The notes below the pieces were generated by a model. The model was not told where the DNA came from, ran no database searches, and saw only the letters and a program-made list of their open reading frames with translations. From positions 1 through 5,203 of the forward strand of contig DAOUVG010000130.1 in assembly GCA_030667735.1 (NCBI GenBank): a DNA stretch of 5,203 bases, in the 5' to 3' direction. How positions within the stretch are numbered: position 1 is the first letter of the stretch; the number at the start of each line of letters is the position of its first letter. A program made the position numbers and the translations under genes. Shown here piece after piece: positions 1 to 5,055 of the stretch. This DNA is from Dehalococcoidales bacterium. Its GTDB lineage: Bacteria > Chloroflexota > Dehalococcoidia > Dehalococcoidales > Fen-1064.

Positions 1-460
1 CGAACCCCAGGCCAAGCTGACCGAGTTTCCCCTTGTCGTGGGACTGGACGGCAAAGAGAAGATGAGCGCCACGCTGGACAATGGCATAGACATTGCCGCT
101 ACCACGGAGGAGACCAGGCAGCGAATCATGACGGCGGTCACGGACCCGGCACGCCGCTACCGGAACGACCCGGGACACCCGGAGATATGCGCTATCTACA
201 AGCTCCACGAGTACTTCAGCACTGACGAGAAGGGCTCCATCGCCGAGCAGTGTCGTACTGCCGAGATTGGCTGCGTTAGCTGCAAGAAGCTGCTGGCCGA
301 GCGCATCAACGCAGAACTGGCGCCGTTCCGTGAGAAACGCGCCGAACTCGCGGCGAAACCGCAGTATATTGATGACGTCATCTCCGATGGTTCCGCACGT
401 GCCCGCATCATCGCCAGGGAGACCCTGCGCGAAGCCAAGGAGAGAATGGGGCTTATCTAA
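1..460 (+). CDS. trpS: Tryptophan--tRNA ligase, C-terminal part (5' end outside window)
   Basis: Class Ic aminoacyl-tRNA synthetase that activates tryptophan with ATP and charges tRNA-Trp in the cytoplasm. The frame is open from base 2 to the TAA at 458-460 (152 residues), so the Rossmann half with the HIGH motif lies upstream. Visible are the GLDG segment leading into the second class I signature at 59-73, the family block TDPARRYRNDPGHPEIC, the conserved IYKLHEYF helix, and the GCVSCKKLLAERIN segment of the C-terminal helical domain that recognises the anticodon. The signature reads KMSAT rather than KMSKS, so the second lysine is replaced by alanine; eukaryotic cytosolic TrpRS has a similar KMSAS. 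The GTG at 38 is internal to the conserved domain and is not the start. The carboxyltransferase gene follows after 45 nt on the same strand. Identification is firm; only the full length is unknown. Confidence 0.93.
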   Translation, partial: EPQAKLTEFPLVVGLDGKEKMSATLDNGIDIAATTEETRQRIMTAVTDPARRYRNDPGHPEICAIYKLHEYFSTDEKGSIAEQCRTAEIGCVSCKKLLAERINAELAPFREKRAELAAKPQYIDDVISDGSARARIIARETLREAKERMGLI

Positions 461-470
461 CTGAGAGTAG

Positions 471-486
471 ACCGGCACTGTCCGGT
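471..486 (+). other. Short inverted repeat before the carboxyltransferase ribosome binding site
   Basis: ACCGG (471-475) and CCGGT (482-486) form a 5-bp stem with a 6-nt loop in the gap between trpS and the carboxyltransferase gene, ending 4 nt before AGGAGG. No T-run follows, so it is not an intrinsic terminator. It might only be a small mRNA structure, or chance. Confidence 0.25.
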
Positions 487-490
487 GAAA

Positions 491-496
491 AGGAGG
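491..496 (+). promoter_or_regulatory. Ribosome binding site fixing the carboxyltransferase start
   Basis: AGGAGG lies 9 nt before the ATG at 506. The in-frame GTG at 485 lies upstream of this Shine-Dalgarno sequence and would translate it as Arg-Arg, so ATG 506 is the better start. Confidence 0.85.
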
Positions 497-505
497 GTGC
501 GCGAA

Positions 506-2077
506 ATGCCAACAACCGAAGAGTTGATAGAACAATACAAACAGAAGCGCCAGAAAATACTGGAGATGGGCGGTGCCGCCGCCATTGAAAAGCGCCATCA
601 GGCCGGTCAACTGAGTGCCCGAGAGAGGATAGACTACCTCTTTGATGCGGGTACCTTCACCGAGATAGGGCTCTTTATCAAGCACAGGACGACCGCTTTC
701 GGGCTGGACAAGAGAGAGATACCCGCCGACGGCATCATCACCGGCTTCGGCAAGGTGAACGGCCGGTACGTGGTTACCATGGCAGAGGACTATACGGCCC
801 TGGCAGGTACTTTCGGTGAGCAGCACGGGCGCAAGCTCTCCAACGCCCTCGATTTTGCGCGGAACAAGGGCTGGCCTTTCATCGGCATGAACGACTCCGG
901 TGGTGCCCGCCTCCAGGAAGGCATGGATACCCTTGAATCATACGGCTGGACGTTCAAGTCGCAGATACTCGCTTCCGGTGTAATCCCCCAGATAGCCCTG
1001 CTCATGGGCCCGTGCCTGGGAGGTCAGGCCTACCATCCGGTCATGCAGGACTTCCTCATCCAGTGCAAGGACACCGGTTTCATGGGCATTGCCGGCTCTG
1101 CCTTCGTTGAAACGCAGCTTGGCGAGAAGATTACCCTGGAGGAGCTCTCCGGATATAAGGCGCACGCCGTCAAGTCCGGCTGTACCCACGTGGTTGCCGA
1201 TGACGACAAGGACGCCATCGATAAGGCTAAAATGCTCCTGTCTTTCTTCCCCAATAACAACCGGGAGCAGCCACCCCGCATCGAGACGGATGACGACCCC
1301 GAGCGGGAGATACCGGAGTTGAATACCATTGTCCCCGACCGAGCAAACCAACCCTACAATATGAAGAAGGTAATCACGGCGATAGCCGACGACGGCCATT
1401 TCTTTGAGACGCAGGCACTCCATGCCGCCAGCGTGATAACCGGGTTCGCGCGTTTCAACGGGCGGCCGGTGGGCATCTTCGCCAACCAGCCGATGCAGGC
1501 GGCGGGCGTAATTAACATCGACGCTGCTGATAAAGGGGCCAGGTTCATCCGGTTCTGCGACCTGTTCAACATCCCGATGCTCACCCTCGGGGACTGTCCG
1601 GGCTACATGATAGGTTCCGAGCAGGACTGGAAGGGCATCCTGCGCCACGGCGCCAAGCTCCTGTTCGCCTGGGCCGAGTCCACGATACCCCTGATTTCAA
1701 TCATGGTACGCAAGTCCTACGCCGGTGCTCACTACGGGATGCTGGACAAAGCCATCGGTGCCGATTTCGTCTTTGCCTGGCCTACAGCCCGTGTTACCAT
1801 CGTCGGGGCGGAGACCGCCGCCAGTGTCATTTTTGCCCGGGAGATACGCGGGTCGGACAACCCGGAGGAAACCAGGGCAAAGCGGATAGAGGAGTTCAGC
1901 GAGCTGTACGAGAACCCCTACCAGGGCGCGGAGCGGGGCTATATTGATGATATCATAATGCCAAGTGACACGCGCAAGGTGATAAACCGGGCGCTGGACG
2001 TCCTCGAAGACAAGAACAAGGACAACAAGGCATACAACGCCAAGACCTGGAAGAAGTTCGCCAACATCAATCTGTGA
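506..2077 (+). CDS. Acyl-CoA carboxylase carboxyltransferase subunit (PccB/MmdA family)
   Basis: Beta (carboxyltransferase) subunit of a biotin-dependent acyl-CoA carboxylase or decarboxylase, which moves CO2 between carboxybiotin and an acyl-CoA. The 523 residues match the usual 510-540 and show two crotonase-fold halves. The N-terminal half has SARERIDYLFD (37-47), NDSGGARLQEG (129-139) and MGPCLGG (167-173), the first oxyanion-hole region. The C-terminal half has GDCPGYMIG (362-370), RHGAKLLFAWAES (380-392), VRKSYAGAHYGM (401-412), DFVFAWPTA (420-428) and ENPYQGAERGYIDD (469-482). The second oxyanion-hole region, usually RKAYGGAY, reads RKSYAGAH, and the first has LGG where AGG is common. 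These changes, and the absence of biotin carboxylase or carrier genes in the window, leave the substrate open: propionyl-, methylmalonyl- or another acyl-CoA. The C-terminal tail (502-518) is rich in Lys and Asn. ATG 506 was chosen over GTG 485 because of the ribosome binding site position. hisA begins 12 nt after the TGA, in the same reading frame. Confidence 0.93.
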   Translation: MPTTEELIEQYKQKRQKILEMGGAAAIEKRHQAGQLSARERIDYLFDAGTFTEIGLFIKHRTTAFGLDKREIPADGIITGFGKVNGRYVVTMAEDYTALAGTFGEQHGRKLSNALDFARNKGWPFIGMNDSGGARLQEGMDTLESYGWTFKSQILASGVIPQIALLMGPCLGGQAYHPVMQDFLIQCKDTGFMGIAGSAFVETQLGEKITLEELSGYKAHAVKSGCTHVVADDDKDAIDKAKMLLSFFPNNNREQPPRIETDDDPEREIPELNTIVPDRANQPYNMKKVITAIADDGHFFETQALHAASVITGFARFNGRPVGIFANQPMQAAGVINIDAADKGARFIRFCDLFNIPMLTLGDCPGYMIGSEQDWKGILRHGAKLLFAWAESTIPLISIMVRKSYAGAHYGMLDKAIGADFVFAWPTARVTIVGAETAASVIFAREIRGSDNPEETRAKRIEEFSELYENPYQGAERGYIDDIIMPSDTRKVINRALDVLEDKNKDNKAYNAKTWKKFANINL

Positions 2078-2081
2078 GGTG
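2076..2081 (+). promoter_or_regulatory. Ribosome binding site of hisA, followed by an ATC codon
   Basis: GAGGTG overlaps the TGA stop of the carboxyltransferase gene and ends 8 nt before ATC 2090, the codon that aligns with HisA residue 1. No ATG, GTG, TTG or CTG occurs in the hisA frame between the TGA at 2075 and GTG 2186. This Shine-Dalgarno sequence therefore points at ATC as the initiator. Confidence 0.7.
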
Positions 2082-2089
2082 GCACTACT

Positions 2090-2803
2090 ATCGAGATTAT
2101 CCCGGCGATTGACCTCAGGGGTGGCCGCTGCGTTCGTCTCTATCAGGGTGATTACAGCCGGGAAGTCACATTCTCCGACGACCCGGTGGAGGTAGCCCTG
2201 AGATGGCAGTCACTGGGAGCACCCCGTCTGCACATCGTTGACCTTGACGGAGCCGCCGCCGGTGAACCACAGAACCTGGAGGTCATCAGGCAGATTGCGA
2301 ACGCCTCCCTGCTACCCACCCAGCTAGGCGGGGGAATCCGCACGCTGGAGACCATCAAGGAAGTGCTCCAGGCAGGTATCGACCGTGTTATCCTGAGCAC
2401 GGCCGCGGTGGAAGACCCGGACCTGCTCCGGGAGGCATGCCGGAAGTTCGGCGACTACATCATCGTCAGCATCGACGCCCGGGATGGTCGCATAGCGACA
2501 CACGGATGGCAAAAGGATACGGAGTGGGGAACGGTGGAGTTTGCCCGGCTGGTAGCTCGTTCCGGCGTGAAGCGCCTTATCTACACCGACATCGTGCGCG
2601 ACGGTACCCTCACCGAGCCGAACTTCACCGCTATTTCCGAGCTGGTAGACTCGGTCAGACTGCCGGTCATCGCCGCCGGTGGTATCTCGTCGCTGCTTCA
2701 CCTCAAGATGCTCAAGCGGCTTGGCATCAAAGGGGCAATCATCGGCAAGGCACTCTATACCAAGGATATCGACCTCAAAAAGGCACTGGACGCTGTTAGT
2801 TAG
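2090..2803 (+). CDS. hisA: HisA, ProFAR isomerase, with an apparent ATC start codon
   Basis: 1-(5-phosphoribosyl)-5-[(5-phosphoribosylamino)methylideneamino]imidazole-4-carboxamide isomerase, the fourth step of histidine biosynthesis; a cytoplasmic (beta/alpha)8 barrel. Read from ATC 2090 the protein is 237 residues, the usual length. It begins (M)EIIPAIDLRGGRCVRLYQG, placing catalytic Asp at position 8 exactly as in the family. Further hallmarks are HIVDLDGA (48-55), phosphate-binding GGGIR (80-84), the second catalytic Asp in VSIDARDG (about 129), YTDIVRDGT (165-173), AAGGIS (195-200) and IIGKALY. The first ordinary start codon, GTG 2186, would remove strand 1, Asp8 and helix 1 and has no good ribosome binding site; it cannot give a working enzyme. 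The remaining explanations are ATC initiation, a base error at the third position of an ATG, or readthrough of the upstream in-frame TGA. Spacing after GAGGTG favours ATC. The gene belongs to the block with the carboxyltransferase and hisI. Function is certain; the start mechanism is inferred. Confidence 0.93.
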   Translation: MEIIPAIDLRGGRCVRLYQGDYSREVTFSDDPVEVALRWQSLGAPRLHIVDLDGAAAGEPQNLEVIRQIANASLLPTQLGGGIRTLETIKEVLQAGIDRVILSTAAVEDPDLLREACRKFGDYIIVSIDARDGRIATHGWQKDTEWGTVEFARLVARSGVKRLIYTDIVRDGTLTEPNFTAISELVDSVRLPVIAAGGISSLLHLKMLKRLGIKGAIIGKALYTKDIDLKKALDAVS

Positions 2804-2807
2804 AAGA

Positions 2808-2870
2808 GAAACCCCTCGGAACGGAGACCTCTCGCTCGCCCTTGAGGGAGAGAGGGATACAGGGGGTGAG
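2808..2870 (+). repeat. Imperfect hairpin, likely dispersed intergenic repeat, between hisA and hisI
   Basis: CCTCTC (2828-2833) pairs with GAGAGG (2850-2855), and inside it CCC (2839-2841) pairs with GGG (2846-2848) around TTGA. GCTCG on the left and a single A on the right stay unpaired. The purine-rich right part runs into AGGGGGTGAG. On the reverse strand the element reads CTCACCCCCTGTATCCCTCT followed by TCCCTCAAGGGCGAG, a style of C-rich palindromic intergenic repeat seen in many environmental bacterial genomes. Only one copy is in the window, so repeat status is inference. No T-run follows, so it is not an intrinsic terminator. Confidence 0.45.
2861..2866 (+). promoter_or_regulatory. 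Ribosome binding site of hisI
   Basis: AGGGGG, within AGGGGGTGA, lies 5 nt before GTG 2872 and supports that start. The site is the right edge of the hairpin element between hisA and hisI. Confidence 0.6.
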
Positions 2871-2871
2871 A

Positions 2872-3198
2872 GTGGATACAGAAAACATCAAGTACAACGA
2901 AAAAGGCCTGGTTCCGGCCATAATTCAGGACGCCGACAGCGGCGAAGTACTGATGCTGGGTTACATGAACGAGGAGGCCTTGCAACGTACGCTTTCCGGC
3001 GAGGACGTCTGGTTCTACAGTCGCAGTCGGCAGGAGATGTGGCACAAGGGGGAGACCTCAGGCAACTACATCAAGGTGCATGAAGTGTGGAAAGACTGCG
3101 ATAACGACACCATTCTGGTGAAAGCACACCCGGTCGGTCCGGTATGTCACACGGGAAACCGGACCTGCTTCTTCCAGGAGTTACCGCGAGAGGGCTGA
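2872..3198 (+). CDS. hisI: HisI, phosphoribosyl-AMP cyclohydrolase
   Basis: Zinc enzyme that opens the adenine ring of phosphoribosyl-AMP, the third step of histidine biosynthesis; its product is the substrate of the adjacent hisA gene's enzyme. From GTG 2872 the protein has 108 residues and is monofunctional, with no HisE pyrophosphohydrolase domain. Hallmarks are LMLGYMNEEAL (27-37), WFYSRSR (47-53), WHKGETSGN (57-65), the metal-binding DCDND (75-79, Cys76), and GPVCHTGNRTCF (89-100) with Cys92 and Cys99. In-frame GTG 2866 and TTG 2842 are alternative starts. TTG 2842 lies in the hairpin loop and would add residues read from the repeat-like element, so it is unlikely. GTG 2872 has the best-placed ribosome binding site. 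The stop lies 11 nt from the end of the oppositely oriented DUF1385 gene. hisF, usually near hisA, is not in the window. Confidence 0.94.
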   Translation: MDTENIKYNEKGLVPAIIQDADSGEVLMLGYMNEEALQRTLSGEDVWFYSRSRQEMWHKGETSGNYIKVHEVWKDCDNDTILVKAHPVGPVCHTGNRTCFFQELPREG

Positions 3199-3209
3199 GT
3201 GGAAAGCGT

Positions 3210-4103
3210 TCAGGCCGGATTCGGCAGTGCCTCTTCCGATTGCTGGTCGGCCTCTATCGTTGTGCTCAGCGCCAGTAGAGCTACCTCGATCTGCTGTTCA
3301 TCAGGCTGCCGTGTTGTCAGTGTCTGCAACCACAACCCCGGCGCCAGCACCGTCCGCACCAGGGGGTTTTCCGTGTGCCGTGACCCGAAGTAGATTACTT
3401 CGTAACCGAGTGCAGAAATCACCGGTATCAGCACGAGTCGCGAAAGTACCATTATCCACACTGAAGGCAGACCAATCATAGCAAAGACGATGATGGCCAA
3501 TATCAGCACCACGAACAGGAAGCTGCTGCCGCAGCGCACGTGCGCCGTGCTGTAGCCTTTTACCGCCTCCACCTCAAGCGCAGCACCGGCCTCGTGGGCA
3601 TTGACCACCTTGTGTTCGGCACCGTGGTAAGCAAATACCCTCTTTATATCAGGCATGAGTGATATCAGTTTTAGATAGAGGATGAAAATAACCATCCGGA
3701 TAAGTCCCTCTACCAGGTGAAAGATCACCGTGTTACCGATGGTGAACAATTTAGTAAGAAACATGGGAACCAGGAAGAACACGGCGACCCCTATCAGCAT
3801 TGCTACCGCCATCGTGACCCACATCAGCGGCCCTTCTATCTTCTCGCCCTCTTCTTCCAGCGAGATATTCGCTGAATACATCAGGGTCTTCATGCCGAGC
3901 ACCAGTGCCTCAATGAGGACAACAATGCCCCGCGTCAGTGGGAGCGCCCTCAACCGTCCGGTATAGATGGATGGCAGCGGCTGGGTATCTACCACTATCT
4001 CTCCGTTGGAACGCCGGACAGCGGTACTCATCATCCTCTGGCCCCGTATCATCACGCCTTCGATAACCGCTTGCCCGCCGTAATTGTGCTTCTTTTCCGT
4101 CAC
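3210..4103 (-). CDS. DUF1385 / YqhQ-family membrane protein
   Basis: A 297-residue integral membrane protein of the DUF1385 family (B. subtilis YqhQ), whose biochemical role is not established as far as I know. The N-terminal block YGGQAVIEGVMIRG (8-21) followed by AVRRSNGEIV is diagnostic. An amphipathic stretch of about 58-79 ends in LMYSAN. Hydrophobic, likely membrane-spanning segments lie near 94-117, 124-148, 194-211 and 213-236. Between the second and third comes the conserved AYHGAEHKVVNAHEAG (158-173), then HVRCGSSF (188-195), usually HPRCGTSF. The His, Glu and Cys residues suggest a metal or catalytic site, which is inference. The C-terminal tail (264-297) is Gln/Glu-rich and weakly conserved. 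The start is GTG 4103; a TGA in the same frame 9 nt upstream excludes longer forms, and GAGGT lies 3 nt before it. The gene follows rpmE but lies beyond an intrinsic terminator. It converges on hisI. Confidence 0.9.
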   Translation of the reverse strand: MTEKKHNYGGQAVIEGVMIRGQRMMSTAVRRSNGEIVVDTQPLPSIYTGRLRALPLTRGIVVLIEALVLGMKTLMYSANISLEEEGEKIEGPLMWVTMAVAMLIGVAVFFLVPMFLTKLFTIGNTVIFHLVEGLIRMVIFILYLKLISLMPDIKRVFAYHGAEHKVVNAHEAGAALEVEAVKGYSTAHVRCGSSFLFVVLILAIIVFAMIGLPSVWIMVLSRLVLIPVISALGYEVIYFGSRHTENPLVRTVLAPGLWLQTLTTRQPDEQQIEVALLALSTTIEADQQSEEALPNPA

Positions 4104-4116
4104 AATACCTCACACA

Positions 4117-4151
4117 CAAATGAAAAGGAGCGGCTCAGCATCGCCGCTCCT
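4117..4151 (-). terminator. Intrinsic terminator after rpmE
   Basis: On the minus strand AGGAGCGGC (4151-4143) pairs with GCCGCTCCT (4134-4126), a perfect 9-bp GC-rich stem with an 8-nt loop, followed by TTTTCATTT. It begins 22 nt after the rpmE stop and ends 5 nt before the GAGGT of the DUF1385 gene. It should end the rplU-rpmA-rpmE transcript. No separate promoter fits between it and the DUF1385 start, so that gene probably depends on partial readthrough. Confidence 0.85.
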
Positions 4152-4173
4152 ATAACGGGTACTGTCAGCACCC

Positions 4174-4380
4174 TTATTTCTGCTTGTCATAGCGCCGTCG
4201 GAACCGCTCCACGCGTCCGGCGGTATCCACCACTCTCTGCTCCCCGGTGAAGAACGGGTGGCACTTACTGCACAGCTCCACTTTTATTTCTTTCTTTGTG
4301 GAACCAAGAGTGAAGGCATTGCCGCAAGAGCAGGTCGCTTGCGCATCCAGGTAATATGTCGGATGTATCTTCTCTTTCAT
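4174..4380 (-). CDS. rpmE: 50S ribosomal protein L31, zinc-binding type
   Basis: Small protein of the large ribosomal subunit that bridges to the 30S head. The 68 residues are typical for the type A, zinc-containing form. The N-terminus [10 protein letters not shown] is followed by the zinc ligands Cys17 and Cys19 in ATCSCGNAF, then Cys37 and Cys40 in [21 protein letters not shown] (55-64) is the conserved basic tail. ATG 4380 is preceded only by a weak, very close GGAAG, so translation may be coupled to rpmA, which ends 23 nt upstream. The gene is last in an rplU-rpmA-rpmE run and is followed by an intrinsic terminator. In many bacteria rpmA is followed by obgE instead. Confidence 0.96.
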   Translation of the reverse strand: MKEKIHPTYYLDAQATCSCGNAFTLGSTKKEIKVELCSKCHPFFTGEQRVVDTAGRVERFRRRYDKQK

Positions 4381-4403
4381 ATCTTCCAGCCCATACAGAC
4401 GCC

Positions 4404-4658
4404 CTAAGAAGCGTAAACGCTGACCTTCCTCCTGTTATTACCTGCCGGTTCGTATTTAACAATACCATTAATCAGGGAAAACAAGGTATAGTCCCGGCCG
4501 ACACCGACATTGCTGCCGGGTTTTATCCGCGTACCCCGCTGCCGTACCAGTATTGTCCCGGCATTGACCGTCTGTCCGGCATACCGTTTCACGCCGAGCC
4601 GCTTTCCCTGGCTGTCGCGACCGTTCTTGGTGCGCCCGCCGCCCTTTTTATGCGCCAC
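4404..4658 (-). CDS. rpmA: 50S ribosomal protein L27
   Basis: Large-subunit protein whose N-terminal tail reaches the peptidyl transferase centre. The 84-residue product begins [16 protein letters not shown], so it lacks the cleavable N-terminal extension found in Firmicutes and exposes the functional tail directly. The family signature [15 protein letters not shown] is at 34-48, followed by [11 protein letters not shown]. The start is GTG 4658, preceded by AAGGTGA (4671-4665) with a 6-nt spacer; both lie inside the end of rplU. The reading frames overlap by 11 nt, implying translational coupling of L21 and L27. rpmE starts 23 nt after the stop. Confidence 0.96.
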   Translation of the reverse strand: MAHKKGGGRTKNGRDSQGKRLGVKRYAGQTVNAGTILVRQRGTRIKPGSNVGVGRDYTLFSLINGIVKYEPAGNNRRKVSVYAS

Positions 4659-5031
4659 TTTCGCTCACCTTTTCCTCATCCCGGCCGGTCTCTGCCGCTG
4701 GTTCTACCATCGCTGCTCCTGGGCCGACTATCTTATCGATGGTAAGCCTGGTGTACCCCTGACGGTGTCCCGTCTTGCGCCGATAGCGCACCTTAGGTTT
4801 GTACCGGAAGACAATAATCTTCTTTCCTCTACCTTCCCCCTGTGAGGTGGCCAATACTTTAGCCCCCTCTACAACGGGTTTGCCCACGGTTACACCATCA
4901 CCCTCACCGAGCAACAGCACTCTGTCCAGCTCAATAGTAGCACCTTCAGCCACATCAAGACGATCAACGTCGACCACCTGGCCGGGGACGACCCGGTACT
5001 GCTTACCGCCGGTCTCAACTATCGCGTAAAT
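4648..5031 (-). CDS. rplU: 50S ribosomal protein L21, with an apparent ATT start codon
   Basis: Large-subunit protein that binds 23S rRNA. Read from ATT 5031 it has 127 residues and begins (M)[13 protein letters not shown], exactly the family N-terminus. [16 protein letters not shown] (45-59) and the C-terminal signature KYKP-type block [20 protein letters not shown] (71-90) are intact. The tail after residue 102 ([18 protein letters not shown], then KVSESGA) is acidic and longer than in the common 103-residue forms; its last codons carry the rpmA ribosome binding site. The codon at position 1 is ATT, with GGAGG exactly 7 nt upstream. The only upstream in-frame ordinary start, GTG 5052, would translate the ribosome binding site as Gly-Gly and lies just upstream of the predicted transcription start. 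rplU leads the rplU-rpmA-rpmE unit. The family is certain; the initiation codon is inferred. Confidence 0.95.
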   Translation of the reverse strand: MYAIVETGGKQYRVVPGQVVDVDRLDVAEGATIELDRVLLLGEGDGVTVGKPVVEGAKVLATSQGEGRGKKIIVFRYKPKVRYRRKTGHRQGYTRLTIDKIVGPGAAMVEPAAETGRDEEKVSESGA

Positions 5032-5038
5032 ATCGCCA

Positions 5039-5043
5039 CCTCC
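5039..5043 (-). promoter_or_regulatory. Ribosome binding site of rplU, followed by an ATT codon
   Basis: GGAGG on the minus strand, within GGAGGTGG, has a 7-nt spacer to ATT 5031. It is the strongest Shine-Dalgarno sequence in the minus-strand block and decides the start against GTG 5052, which lies upstream of it. Confidence 0.8.
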
Positions 5044-5055
5044 ACAAAACACTCC

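Noticed and set aside
471..486. ACCGG/CCGGT hairpin as a terminator after trpS
   Set aside because: The stem is only 5 bp and no T-run follows; gene spacing suggests cotranscription.
485..505. GTG 485 as start of the carboxyltransferase gene
   Set aside because: It lies upstream of AGGAGG (491-496) and would translate the ribosome binding site; ATG 506 has the proper 9-nt spacing.
938..1648. Long open frame on the minus strand opposite the carboxyltransferase gene
   Set aside because: It is a shadow of a well-conserved GC-rich gene; its translation resembles no family I know and has no convincing start signal.
2186..2188. GTG 2186 as start of hisA
   Set aside because: It removes the first 32 residues, including conserved PAIDLRGG and catalytic Asp8, although these codons are intact and in frame upstream.
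4356..4845. Open frames on the plus strand across rpmE, rpmA and rplU
   Set aside because: They are antisense to three clear ribosomal protein genes, with low-complexity translations lacking family features.
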